DNA of 64,000 bases from Saccharothrix ecbatanensis. GTDB taxonomy: Bacteria > Actinomycetota > Actinomycetes > Mycobacteriales > Pseudonocardiaceae. Positions 16,218 through 25,127 of this stretch are shown here, piece after piece. The translations under genes were made by a program, and so were the position numbers. The DNA lies in assembly GCF_014205015.1 (NCBI RefSeq), contig NZ_JACHMO010000001.1:868001-932000 (forward strand). Direction: 5' to 3'. The notes beneath the pieces were generated by a model. It ran no database searches, was not told the origin of the DNA, and worked only from the letters and a program-made list of their open reading frames with translations. The number at the start of each line of letters is the position of its first letter. The first letter of the stretch is position 1.

Positions 16218-17744
16218 TTAGCGGACCGCGTAGGGGTCCTGGGCGAGCAGGTGGGCCTTGTAGCCTTCGCCGACGCCGGGCTCGGGAGTGCCGTTCCAGT
16301 CCTTGATGAGCACGGCGCCCTGGGTGCAGCCCCACGGGGTCCAGGTCCACGGGAGGTAGCTGACGTTGTGGGCGTCGGCCCAGTCCGCCACCCGCTGCAT
16401 GTAGTCGAAGCCGCAGTCGTCCTGGCCGAACTCGCCGAGCACGACCGGGACCTGCTGGGCGATCGGGGCGATGTGGGTGTCCCAACAGGTCTCGTTGGCG
16501 CAGGCGTTGAAGCTGTAGGCGTGCCAGGACGCGGCGATGTTGTTCAGCGGGTCGGTCGGCTTGTACTTCAGCCACTCGCGCATGTTGTTGCCCCACTCCA
16601 GGCCGCCCAGCATCAGGACGTTGGTCGCACCGGTGGCCCGCACCGCGTCGACCAGGTCCTGCATGCCGGCGACCTCGTACGGCAGACCCGTGCAGGTGCC
16701 GCCGTCGCGCCAGCACTGCCAGCCCAGGGTCGTGTCCCAGTTCGCGGGCATCTCCGGGTACGGCTCGTTGAACAGGTCGAACACGACGGCGTCGTTACCC
16801 TTGAACGTGTTCGCGACACCGGTCCAGAACTGCGGGGAGTACTTCGCGTCGGTCATCGGCTTCTGGCACACCGCGTGCTCGTCCTTGCAGTGCCAGTCCG
16901 GCGCGTTGGTGTAGGCGCCCCAGGTCCAGTGCAGGTCCAGGATCACGTTGATGCCGTTGGCCACCAGCAGATCCACGTAGTCCTTGATGGCCTGTTGGTA
17001 GGGGGCGCCGCTGGGCGTGCCGTACACGCCCAGCCAGCACTCCTCGTTCAACGGGACCCGCACCGCGTGGATGTTCCAGGTCTTCATCGCGTCCACCGAC
17101 GCCTGGTCCACCGGACCGTTGTCCCACATGCCCTTGTCCTGCACGCAGGCGAACTCGGCAGTGGAGCGGTTCACGCCCAGCAGCCGGTACGGCTTGCCCT
17201 CCTCGGTGACCAGCTTGTTGCCGGAAACCCGCAGCTCCGGCGCCGCCCCGTCGACCGGCGGAGTGGTGGTCGTCGTGGTCGTGGTGGTCGTCGTCGGGTC
17301 GACGCCGGTGCACGCGGCGCCGTTGACGGCGAAGTCCGTCGGCTTGGCGTTGGTGCCGCTGTAGGCGAAGTTCGCCCCCGCCGAGACGCTGCCGTTCACG
17401 GCGATGGTGCCGTTCCAGCTCATGTTGGTGACGGAGATCTGCTTGCCCGACTGCTTCCAGTTGCCGTTCCAGCCGTGTTGCAGGGTCTGGTTGCCGGCGT
17501 AGGAATAGGTCAGCGTCCAACCGCTGACCGGCGACGAGCCGAGGTTGGCCACGGTCACGTTGGCACCGAAGCCACTGCCCCAGTCGTTGGCCGTGTAGTC
17601 GACCCGGCACGCGAACGCCGCCGCGGCGTTCGCGTCACTCGCCCACGACCCGCCGGCCGCCGCCAGCAGGGCCGTGCTCGCGATGGACACCACAGCGCCC
17701 ACCGCGGCCAGCGCGGTACGGCGTTTTCTGGTTCTTCCCAACAT
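16218..17744 (-). CDS. Secreted GH5 endoglucanase with N-terminal CBM2
   Basis: A 508-residue exported cellulase. A signal peptide with a twin-arginine-like start (MLGRTRKRRTALAAVG) is followed by CBM2 (about 43-150, with DWGSGFGANVTVANLGSS and a disulfide-forming C pair), a poly-Thr linker, and a GH5 barrel (about 175-508). The catalytic acid/base is in VVFDLFNEPYP and the nucleophile in VVLGEFGQDDCG; the WHAYSF motif is also present. ATG 17744 is preferred since AAAGGAG lies 6 bases upstream. The CebR-like palindrome at 17872 is about 130 bases upstream, predicting repression without cello-oligosaccharides. Confidence 0.93.
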   Translation of the reverse strand: MLGRTRKRRTALAAVGAVVSIASTALLAAAGGSWASDANAAAAFACRVDYTANDWGSGFGANVTVANLGSSPVSGWTLTYSYAGNQTLQHGWNGNWKQSGKQISVTNMSWNGTIAVNGSVSAGANFAYSGTNAKPTDFAVNGAACTGVDPTTTTTTTTTTTPPVDGAAPELRVSGNKLVTEEGKPYRLLGVNRSTAEFACVQDKGMWDNGPVDQASVDAMKTWNIHAVRVPLNEECWLGVYGTPSGAPYQQAIKDYVDLLVANGINVILDLHWTWGAYTNAPDWHCKDEHAVCQKPMTDAKYSPQFWTGVANTFKGNDAVVFDLFNEPYPEMPANWDTTLGWQCWRDGGTCTGLPYEVAGMQDLVDAVRATGATNVLMLGGLEWGNNMREWLKYKPTDPLNNIAASWHAYSFNACANETCWDTHIAPIAQQVPVVLGEFGQDDCGFDYMQRVADWADAHNVSYLPWTWTPWGCTQGAVLIKDWNGTPEPGVGEGYKAHLLAQDPYAVR

Positions 17745-17871
17745 CAGCACTCCTTTGTGCGGGGTGACGGTCCAGTCCGTCACCATGTTCTTCCGAAAGC
17801 AGTTCAACTGACCGGGAGGAAGGGCCACCGAATTGAGGGTGGACCGGCTCCGTTCGAGGTGTCCCGGTAAT

Positions 17872-17889
17872 CCTGGGAGCGTTCCCAGG
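17872..17889. promoter_or_regulatory. CebR-like operator upstream of the GH5 gene
   Basis: TGGGAGCGTTCCCA (17874-17887) differs by one base from the CebR consensus, and flanking CC/GG extends the symmetry to 18 bases. It is the only such site in the 454-base gap 17745-18198; the rest of that gap shows no gene. Confidence 0.8.
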
Positions 17890-18198
17890 GGGACCGTAGC
17901 GAAAATGTTGAGAAACCTGAAGACCCCGTGCGGAAACGGCTGGTGCGTATCATTTCGTCGACTTCGCGTCAGATGGGCGTCGAGGAAAAATGGGTTGCCG
18001 AAATCCGGAGATGTGGCCGATTGTCTGATGTCGGCCATCAACTCCTGGCTTTGGTGTTTCTTATCTGCGGAATCCGGTCAACCCGTGGGCGATCGTGATC
18101 GGTGGCGACCGCCCGCCGAGCCGCTGTCAGGCGGCGGTCGATCCAGTCGCCGGCAGTTGCCGTCGGAGGCCGCTACGTGTTTCAGCACCGGTTCCTCC

Positions 18199-20532
18199 TC
18201 ACTCGTCGAGGTGGCGCAGGACGTGGGTGGTGGTCAGCCGCCGGTAGTGGCCTGGGTGGACGGGTTCGCCGACCAGCCAGACCTCGGTGTGCAGCGGCAG
18301 GTGGCCCGCGGATGGGCCGGTGGACAGGGTGATGCGGCCCGGTTCAACGACGCGGCGGCCGTCGACGCCGGTGAAGGAGAACGCGTCGGTCGGCACGTCG
18401 AACAGCACCACCCGGGCCTGTCCGGGTTCCAGCGCGACCCGGGCGAACCCGACGAGCTGGACCAGGGGGCGTACCACCTGGGCCACCGGGTCGGAGGCGT
18501 AGAGCTGCACGACCTCGTCGACCGGGCGGTGCCCGCTGTTGCGGACGGTGACCCGGACTTCCACCGATCCCGTGGTGGGTGCCTCATCGTCGGTGGTGGC
18601 CAGCGTCTCGTAGCGCACGGTCGAGTAGGACAAGCCGTGGCCGAACGGGAACAGCGGTGTCGGGTCCAGCGCCGAGATGCCGTCGGTCTTCGCGCCCAGC
18701 AGCGGCTGGAGGTAGGTCGAGGGGTTGACCGACGGCAGCCTGGGCACTTGGACGGGCAGCCGTCCGGAGGGGTTGACGCGTCCGCTGAGCACCCCGGCCA
18801 CGGCCGAGGCGCCTTCCACACCGGGGAAGAACGCCTGCACCACTGCGGCGGCGCGGTCTGCGTACTCACCGAGCGCGTAGGACCGACCTGACACCACGAC
18901 CAGCACGGTCGGCGTGTCGGTGGCCAGCACAGCGTCGACCAGGCGGCCCTGCAACCCCGGCAGGCGCAGGTCGGGCACGTCGCAGCCCTCACCGGAGGTG
19001 CCGTCGCCGACGAACAGCAGGGCGACGTCGGCCAGGGACGCGACGCGAACGGCTTCCGCGATCCCGGTGGCGGGACCGCCGGAAACCTCGACACCCCGGG
19101 CGTAGTGGACGGTGGCCTGCGGGTACTCGGCTTGAACCTGTTGCCTGATCGTGGCGATGAGCAGACCCGCACCGCGTTCGGGGTTGCGGTGCAGCACGTG
19201 GTTGGTGAAGGCGTAGCCGCCCATCAAGGTCAGCGGGTCGTCGGCGCACGGACCCAGCACGGCGATCCGGGCCCGACGGCGCAGTCTCAGCGGGAGGGTC
19301 GCGCGGTCATTGGCCAGCAACACCACCGACCGCTCGGCGATCATGCGGGCCAGCCACCGGTTGTCGGCGCTGTCGAGGTCCACCTCATCCACTGCCACCG
19401 GCACGACGGGGCCTCCGTCGAGCAGGCCCAGCTCGACCTTCTGCCGCAGCACCCGGCGCACGGCCTCGTCTACCAGGGATTCCTCGACGTCACCGGCCCG
19501 CACGTGCTCGACCAGGTGCACGCCGTACCCGCGCGTCTCGGGCAACTCCACGTCGATGCCGGCGCGCAGCGCGAGCACCCCGGCCTGCCCCTCGTCGGCG
19601 GCAATCCGGTGCATCGAGGCCAGGAACGGGACAGCCCAATAATCGGCGACGACCGTGCCGGTGAACCCCCACTCCTCGCGCAGCAGACGCCGCAGCAGCT
19701 GGGCGTTCGCCGCGGCGGGCACACCGTCGACGTCGGTGTAGGAGTTCATCACCGACCGTGCCCCGCCCACGCGCAGCGCGATCTCGAACGGCGGCAGGAT
19801 CACGTCGGCCAGCTCGCGCGGTCCGATGCCGGCCGGCGCGTGGTTGCGGGGGGAGCGGGAAGTCGCGTAGCCGGCGAAGTGCCTGAGGGTGGTGATGATC
19901 CCGGCCTCCTCCAACCCCCGCACGTAGGCCGCGCCGAGCTGTCCGACCAGGTACGGGTCCTCCCCCAACGTCTCCTCCACCCGACCCCACCGGTAGTCGC
20001 GCACCACGTCCAACACGGGCGCCAAGCCCTGGTGCACGCCCACCGCGCGCAGGTCACGTCCGATCGCCGAGGCCATCTCGCGTACCAGGGCCACGTCGAA
20101 CGTCGCCGCCCACGCCAGCGGCGTGGGATAGGCCGTCGCGCCGTAGGTGGCGAACCCGGTCAGGCACTCCTCGTGCACGATGGCCGGAATCCCGAACCGG
20201 TTGCCCGCCACCACCCGCTCTTGGAGCGTCCGCAGCCGCTCGACGCCCTCCGCGACGGTGACCGGCGCGGTGCCGAAGACGCGGGTCAGGTGCCCGATCC
20301 CGCCGCGGACCAGATCGTCCACGTCACCGGTCGCGGACGCGGTGAACACAGCGGGCATCGGCGCGGACTCCGTCGCGGAACCGCCGTCGTCCTGGCCGAG
20401 CCACACCGAGCCGAGCTGGGCGACCTTCTCCTCCAGGGTCATGGCCGCCAACAACGCCTCCACGCGGTCGTGCACGGGCAGGGCCCGATCGCGCCAGGGT
20501 GCGTCTGATTGGGTGTTGATCAGCGATGTCAT
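18199..20532 (-). CDS. GH3 beta-glycosidase (beta-xylosidase/beta-glucosidase)
   Basis: A 777-residue cytoplasmic enzyme (no signal peptide). The GH3 N-terminal barrel has MTLEEKVAQLGSVW, the KH-type region replaced by TLRHFAGYATSRSPRN, and the nucleophile Asp in TVVADYWAVPFL. The C-terminal alpha/beta domain (ERSVVLLANDRATLPL, LPVQVPRLP) and fibronectin-III-like end (VRVTVRNSGHRPVDEVVQLY) are complete. Enzymes of this layout cleave xylo- or gluco-oligosaccharides taken into the cell. SD AAGGGAAA precedes the ATG. It is 112 bases downstream of the GH2 gene and probably in one operon with it, giving intracellular processing of mannan/xylan fragments. Confidence 0.92.
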   Translation of the reverse strand: MTSLINTQSDAPWRDRALPVHDRVEALLAAMTLEEKVAQLGSVWLGQDDGGSATESAPMPAVFTASATGDVDDLVRGGIGHLTRVFGTAPVTVAEGVERLRTLQERVVAGNRFGIPAIVHEECLTGFATYGATAYPTPLAWAATFDVALVREMASAIGRDLRAVGVHQGLAPVLDVVRDYRWGRVEETLGEDPYLVGQLGAAYVRGLEEAGIITTLRHFAGYATSRSPRNHAPAGIGPRELADVILPPFEIALRVGGARSVMNSYTDVDGVPAAANAQLLRRLLREEWGFTGTVVADYWAVPFLASMHRIAADEGQAGVLALRAGIDVELPETRGYGVHLVEHVRAGDVEESLVDEAVRRVLRQKVELGLLDGGPVVPVAVDEVDLDSADNRWLARMIAERSVVLLANDRATLPLRLRRRARIAVLGPCADDPLTLMGGYAFTNHVLHRNPERGAGLLIATIRQQVQAEYPQATVHYARGVEVSGGPATGIAEAVRVASLADVALLFVGDGTSGEGCDVPDLRLPGLQGRLVDAVLATDTPTVLVVVSGRSYALGEYADRAAAVVQAFFPGVEGASAVAGVLSGRVNPSGRLPVQVPRLPSVNPSTYLQPLLGAKTDGISALDPTPLFPFGHGLSYSTVRYETLATTDDEAPTTGSVEVRVTVRNSGHRPVDEVVQLYASDPVAQVVRPLVQLVGFARVALEPGQARVVLFDVPTDAFSFTGVDGRRVVEPGRITLSTGPSAGHLPLHTEVWLVGEPVHPGHYRRLTTTHVLRHLDE

Positions 20533-20644
20533 GGTTTCCCTTGAGGTGGTGTCAGCCCGTGAAGGCGCCGTCGAGGATCCCGGCGACCATTCCTGCTACG
20601 TGTTCACCGCGCCCAGCACGGACCGGATCAGATACCACGGCGTT

Positions 20645-23104
20645 TCACGCTGAGGTGTGTGAACCTCCCGTCACCAACGTGTTGGCGCAGCTGAGCACCC
20701 GTGGGTGCAGCAGAACGGTCGGATCCCGCAATGATTCCGAAGTACGGACGATGAAGTGGTGCGTTTCTCCGGCGGTGAGCGAGATGAGCATGTCGTCGAC
20801 GACCGCGTCGGCGGCCACTTTGTCGACCAGCAGGCCGAGGTCACGCACATAGGAGGTGGCCCGGACGTCCACGCGGTATCCGCCGGCTACGGGTGTGACG
20901 TCGGCGGTGAACGGCTCCGGGTGGTAATGAAGGTCGAGGTCTTCGCGGAACAGGTGGTGGGCGCGGACGCCGTCGACGGTAGCGATGAGCACTTCGCTCG
21001 TCGGGTCGGCGGGTTCGAGGAGGTGATCGGCCAGGTCGAGCCGGGCGGTGGATCGGGGTGGCACGTCGAGCCGCATCTCGGCGGTGGACAGCACCTCGCC
21101 GGCGAAGTCCTGTCGGGTCACGTGCGCCGTGCCTGTCCAGGGTTGGTCGTCGTCGTTGACCGCGACCAGGGTGGGCCTTCCTTCGCGTGGCTGGACGGTC
21201 AGCAGCCGCGGCGCGAACGCGTGCTTGAGGGCGTAGTAGAGGGGTTTAGGGCGTTCGTCGCTGTCCACGGCGGCCCAGGAGATGGCCGGCCAGCAGTCGT
21301 TGAGCTGCCAGACCAGTGCTCCGGCGGTCCGTGGCCACCAGGAGCGGTAGTGCTCGATGCCGAACGCCACGGCGCGGGCCTGGTTGAGTTGGGTCGCCCA
21401 GTGCCACTGCTCGAAGTCGGTCGGGACCGGCAGGTGGGGTGCGAGGCCGCGGTCGAGGTTGCGGTTGCCGTTGACGGCTTTCTGGTGGAGTCGGAACGCG
21501 GGCGAGGTGGGCGTCAGCGGCTGGCCGTGGATCCATCGGGTGAGGGTGGTCCAGGTGGGTGGCCCTTGGAAGCCGAACTCGGCGCTGAAGCGGGGGATGT
21601 GGTCGCGGTAGTGGGTGTAGTCCAGGATGTTCCAGACGTCCCAGTCGTGACGGGTGCCGTGGTGGGCGTCGTTGGGCGGCAGGTCGCCGGGGCTGTACGG
21701 GCTGCCGGGCGCGTACGTGCGGGTGGGGTCGAGTTCTTCGACGATCTTGGGGAGCAGGTCGTGGTAGTAGCCGCTGCCCCAGGTCCGTCCTTCCAGGCTG
21801 TCCTGCCATCCCTCCCACTCCGCGTAGGCGGGGAGGTTCTCGTTGTTGCCGTTCCACAGCACTAGGGACGGGTGGGAGACCAGGCGGGTGATGTTCTCCC
21901 GCGCCTCGGCCTCGACCTCTCCCAGTAGTGGCTCCTCTTCGGCGTAGTAGGCGCACGCGAACGGGAAGTCCTGCCACACCATCACGCCGCGTTCGTCGCA
22001 GATGTCGTAGAAGTCGTCGGTCTCGTAGATGCCGCCGCCCCACACCCGCAGCATGTTCATGTTCGCGCCGACGGCCTGGTCGACCCGACGGGCGAGCCGC
22101 TCACGGGTGACCCGGGTGAGGAAGTGGTCGTCCGGGATCCAGTTGGCGCCCTTGGCGAAGACGCGCTTGCCGTTGACGACGAAGACGAACGGGGTGCCGA
22201 ACTCGTCCGGTTCGGTGTCCACGGTGACGGTGCGGAACCCGATCCGGCGCCGGACCGCGTCCACCTGCCTACCGTCGGCCAGCAGCGCGACGGTCAGGTC
22301 GTAGAGCGGATGGTCGCCGTAGCCGACCGGCCACCACAAGTCGGCGTCCGGCACGAGCACGGTGACGTGCGCGGCGTCGCCCGTGACGGCCAATGCTTCC
22401 GTGCGGTCGCCGACCGTGACCAGCGCGGTGTAATCGCGATCCGCGGCACGGTCCAGTTCCAGGTGCACGTCGACGCGGCCGGTGCCGTCGGCGTCGACGG
22501 TGACCAGCGGGCGCACATCCGCCAGGCGGGCAGTGTCCCAGCGTTCCAACCGGACGGGTTTCCACAGGCCGGCGGTCTGCAGGTCAGGTCCCCAGTCCCA
22601 GCCGAACGAGCAGGCCATCTTGCGGATGGCGTTGTACGGGTGCGGGTACGCACGCTTGCGCCAGCCGAGGTCGGACTCCGTCTGCTCGGCGTGGTCGAGC
22701 GCGGACCACAGCGTCACGGTCAGGTCGTTGTCGCCGTCGCGCAGTGATGCGCCGACGTCGAAGCGGTAGCCGCGGTGCATGTTGGTGGTGTGGCCGAGCA
22801 CTTCGCCGTTCAGCTCGACGGTGGCGACGGTGTCGATGCCGTCGAAGACCAGGTCCACCCGTTCACCGGCCTGCGGCGTCTGCGCCGCGAAAGTGGTCGA
22901 GTACTGCCAGTCGACGCGGTGCATCCAGGTCAGCTCCGCCTCGTTGCGGTCGAGGTACGGGTCGGGGATGAGGTCTGCGGCCATCAGGTCGAGGTGGGTG
23001 CTGCCGGGGACCCGCGCGGGCACCTCCAGGTCGGCTAGGTCGGCCGGCACCGGGCCTTCCACGGCGCGCAGGCGCCAGCCGTCGTGCAGGTTCAAGCGCG
23101 TCAT
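20645..23104 (-). CDS. GH2 beta-mannosidase
   Basis: An 819-residue cytoplasmic enzyme. The N-terminal sugar-binding domain (LHDGWRLRAVEGPVPADL, then TWMHRVDWQYSTTF) is followed by the Ig-like and barrel domains. The acid/base Glu lies in LVLWNGNNENL and the nucleophile Glu in PRFSAEFGFQGPP; WVWG-like RVWGGGIYETDDFYD is also typical of beta-mannosidases. ATG 23104 is chosen because GAGGAAGAG lies just upstream; the longer ATG at 23146 would add a leader that overlaps the promoter. Divergent from the solute-binding-protein gene; the intervening 233 bases hold promoters in both directions. Confidence 0.92.
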   Translation of the reverse strand: MTRLNLHDGWRLRAVEGPVPADLADLEVPARVPGSTHLDLMAADLIPDPYLDRNEAELTWMHRVDWQYSTTFAAQTPQAGERVDLVFDGIDTVATVELNGEVLGHTTNMHRGYRFDVGASLRDGDNDLTVTLWSALDHAEQTESDLGWRKRAYPHPYNAIRKMACSFGWDWGPDLQTAGLWKPVRLERWDTARLADVRPLVTVDADGTGRVDVHLELDRAADRDYTALVTVGDRTEALAVTGDAAHVTVLVPDADLWWPVGYGDHPLYDLTVALLADGRQVDAVRRRIGFRTVTVDTEPDEFGTPFVFVVNGKRVFAKGANWIPDDHFLTRVTRERLARRVDQAVGANMNMLRVWGGGIYETDDFYDICDERGVMVWQDFPFACAYYAEEEPLLGEVEAEARENITRLVSHPSLVLWNGNNENLPAYAEWEGWQDSLEGRTWGSGYYHDLLPKIVEELDPTRTYAPGSPYSPGDLPPNDAHHGTRHDWDVWNILDYTHYRDHIPRFSAEFGFQGPPTWTTLTRWIHGQPLTPTSPAFRLHQKAVNGNRNLDRGLAPHLPVPTDFEQWHWATQLNQARAVAFGIEHYRSWWPRTAGALVWQLNDCWPAISWAAVDSDERPKPLYYALKHAFAPRLLTVQPREGRPTLVAVNDDDQPWTGTAHVTRQDFAGEVLSTAEMRLDVPPRSTARLDLADHLLEPADPTSEVLIATVDGVRAHHLFREDLDLHYHPEPFTADVTPVAGGYRVDVRATSYVRDLGLLVDKVAADAVVDDMLISLTAGETHHFIVRTSESLRDPTVLLHPRVLSCANTLVTGGSHTSA

Positions 23105-23151
23105 GGCGGCTCTCTTCCTCGTTGGTCGACTCAGGGCGAAGCGCATCGAGA

Positions 23152-23180
23152 TGGTTACTCAGGGAGGTGAAGTAAGTCAA
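23152..23180 (-). promoter_or_regulatory. Sigma-70-type promoter for the GH2/GH3 genes
   Basis: On the minus strand TTGACT (23180-23175) and TAACCA (23157-23152) are separated by 17 bases, 48 bases before the GH2 start. The -35 is near consensus and the -10 is weaker. Confidence 0.5.
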
Positions 23181-23245
23181 CACCTGGGTCTGCAGTCGCC
23201 AAGGCCTGTTGAGACATAGCGCGCCGATTGAGGGCGGTTTGCCCG

Positions 23246-23274
23246 TTGACGGCTTAGTTAGAGGACCTAATAAT
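23246..23274 (+). promoter_or_regulatory. Promoter with embedded inverted repeat for the transporter operon
   Basis: TTGACG (23246-23251), a 17-base spacer and AATAAT (23269-23274) form a good promoter 64 bases before the binding-protein start. The spacer holds TTAGTTAG (23254-23261) and CTAATAA (23267-23273), an AT-rich imperfect inverted repeat of the kind ROK regulators bind. The ROK gene at 28643 is a plausible partner; this is inference. Confidence 0.5.
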
Positions 23275-23337
23275 GACCGGGCGCAGGGTGAGTGTCGTGA
23301 CGCGTCCTGCGAACCGCACGTCAAGGAGGACGTCGTG

Positions 23338-25020
23338 ATGATGTCGAGAAGAGCCAGCGCACGTGTGCGCGCCGCAACCGCGATGCTCGCCGCGGCGGTC
23401 GTGGCCGTGGGGTGCGGATCGTCGGGTGCACCGGCCGGGGCCGAGAGTTCCACCCTGGTGGCCTACACCGGCGCGTCCGGCGACTTCCAGATCAACTTCA
23501 ACCCGTTCGCGCCGAGCAACCTCGGCGGAGGGGGCACGATCTTCCAGCCCCTGTTCTTCTACAACGTCCTCCGCGACGCCGACCCGACACCGAGGCTGGG
23601 CACCGAGTTCGCGTGGAACGAGGACGGCACGCAGCTGTCCATCACCCTTAGAGATGGCGTGACCTGGTCCGACGGCGAGAAGTTCACCGCCGCCGACGTC
23701 GTGTTCACCCTCGACATGATCACCAAGCACAAGGGCATGAACAACACCGGCTACGCCGGGCGGGCCGAGGCGGTCGACGACACGCACGTGACCATCGCAT
23801 TCGACCGACCGTCCTTCCTGGACGGTCCGTCGGTCCTCGGCAAGACCTACATCGTGCCGGAGCACAAGTGGAAGGACATCGCCGACCCGGCGGTCGCCGT
23901 GGTGAAGGACCCGGTCGGCACCGGCCCGTACGTGCTGGACGAGTTCAAGCCGCAGGCGTTCACGTTCAAGGCGAACCCGACCTACTGGGGCGGTGAGCCC
24001 GCCGTCAAGAAGGTCCGCTACCTCTCGCTCTCGGGCAACCAGGCCGGCGCCGCCGCGCTCAAGGCCGGGCAGATCGACTGGCAGACCGGGCCCGTGCCGG
24101 ACATCAAGGACGTCGGGAAGACCTACCCCGGCTACCAGTCCACCATCACCCACGCCAACCAGATCGTCCTGGTCACGTGCAGCAGCGCCGCCCTGGGCTG
24201 CCAGGGCCCCCAGACCGACCCTGCCGTGCGTCAGGCGATCTACCACGCCATCGACCGGACCCAGACCAACGCGCTGGCGTTCGAGAACACCAGCAGCGAC
24301 ATCTCACCCAGCTTCCTGCTACCCGGACGCGACGACGCACTGCTCTCCGACAAGCTCCAAAACAAGACCGCCCCGATGCGACCGGACCAGGCCAAGGCGC
24401 AGCAGATCCTGGAGAGCGCCGGCTACGCCAAGGGCCCCGACGGCATCTACGCCAAAGACGGCACACCGGTGGCGTTGACGCTCAGCGTCGTCGCCGGCTG
24501 GACCGACTACATCACCGCGGTGGACACCATCGGTCAGCAACTCCAGCAGGCCGGCATCAAGCTCACCCCGCAACAGGTGTCCTGGAACGAGTTCGTCGAC
24601 TCCAGGGACCGCGGCGCGTTCCAGCTGATCATCGACTCGCTCTACCAGGGCCCCGCGCCGGACCCGTACTACCTCTACAACTTCTTCTACAGCACCGCGC
24701 AGACCGCCGCCGTCGGCGCCAAACCCGGCCCGAACGTCAGCCGGTTCTCCGACCCGCAGGTCGACCAGGCCCTCGACGCGCTCAAGCTCCTCAACCCCAC
24801 CGACACCACCGCCCGGCAACCCCACCTGGACACGATCCAGACCCGCATCGAGCAGGCGATGCCCTACATCCCGGTCCTCACCCAGGGCACGGTCAACGTC
24901 TACCACGAAGCCAAGTTCACCGGCTGGCCGACAAAGGACGACCTGTACGCCTCCCCGGCGGCCTGGGCGCACCCCGACAACGCGGAGGTCTTCATGCGCC
25001 TCCGCCCCACGGGGAAGTAA
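23338..25020 (+). CDS. Family 5 ABC solute-binding lipoprotein
   Basis: A 560-residue extracytoplasmic binding protein. The lipobox VAVGC ends a basic, hydrophobic signal, so it is a lipoprotein. The SBP_bac_5 signature is present: TEFAWNEDGTQLSITLRDGV, then TWSDGEKFTAADVVFTLDMI and KNPTYWGG-like FKANPTYWGGEPAVKKVRYL. Family 5 proteins bind peptides and, in cellulolytic bacteria, cello- or manno-oligosaccharides; here the glycosidase neighbours favour a sugar. SD AAGGAGGA precedes the ATG at 23338. No DppB/C-type permease or ATPase genes follow. The operon passes straight to a permease fragment and GH13, so the protein is an orphan component here. Confidence 0.9.
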   Translation: MMSRRASARVRAATAMLAAAVVAVGCGSSGAPAGAESSTLVAYTGASGDFQINFNPFAPSNLGGGGTIFQPLFFYNVLRDADPTPRLGTEFAWNEDGTQLSITLRDGVTWSDGEKFTAADVVFTLDMITKHKGMNNTGYAGRAEAVDDTHVTIAFDRPSFLDGPSVLGKTYIVPEHKWKDIADPAVAVVKDPVGTGPYVLDEFKPQAFTFKANPTYWGGEPAVKKVRYLSLSGNQAGAAALKAGQIDWQTGPVPDIKDVGKTYPGYQSTITHANQIVLVTCSSAALGCQGPQTDPAVRQAIYHAIDRTQTNALAFENTSSDISPSFLLPGRDDALLSDKLQNKTAPMRPDQAKAQQILESAGYAKGPDGIYAKDGTPVALTLSVVAGWTDYITAVDTIGQQLQQAGIKLTPQQVSWNEFVDSRDRGAFQLIIDSLYQGPAPDPYYLYNFFYSTAQTAAVGAKPGPNVSRFSDPQVDQALDALKLLNPTDTTARQPHLDTIQTRIEQAMPYIPVLTQGTVNVYHEAKFTGWPTKDDLYASPAAWAHPDNAEVFMRLRPTGK

Positions 25021-25027
25021 CTCCCCG

Positions 25028-25120
25028 GTCCGTCTGCCGCCACTGGCGTTCTTCCTGCTCTTCCAGCACATGCCCGTGCGCGGCGTGGACCCCGGCGCGG
25101 TCGAATCACACTCCATTTAG
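25028..25120 (+). pseudogene. C-terminal scar of a sugar ABC permease (MalG type)
   Basis: The 30 codons ending at TAG 25118-25120 read RLPPLAFFLLFQHMPVRGVD then PGAVES. This resembles the last residues of CUT1 permeases, which typically end in a hydrophobic LLFLLxQRYFVRGLxAGAVKG. It fills the gap between the binding protein and GH13 and has no start or upstream part. It suggests that a permease operon was once here and was deleted down to its last codons. Confidence 0.55.
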
Positions 25121-25127
25121 GACATCC

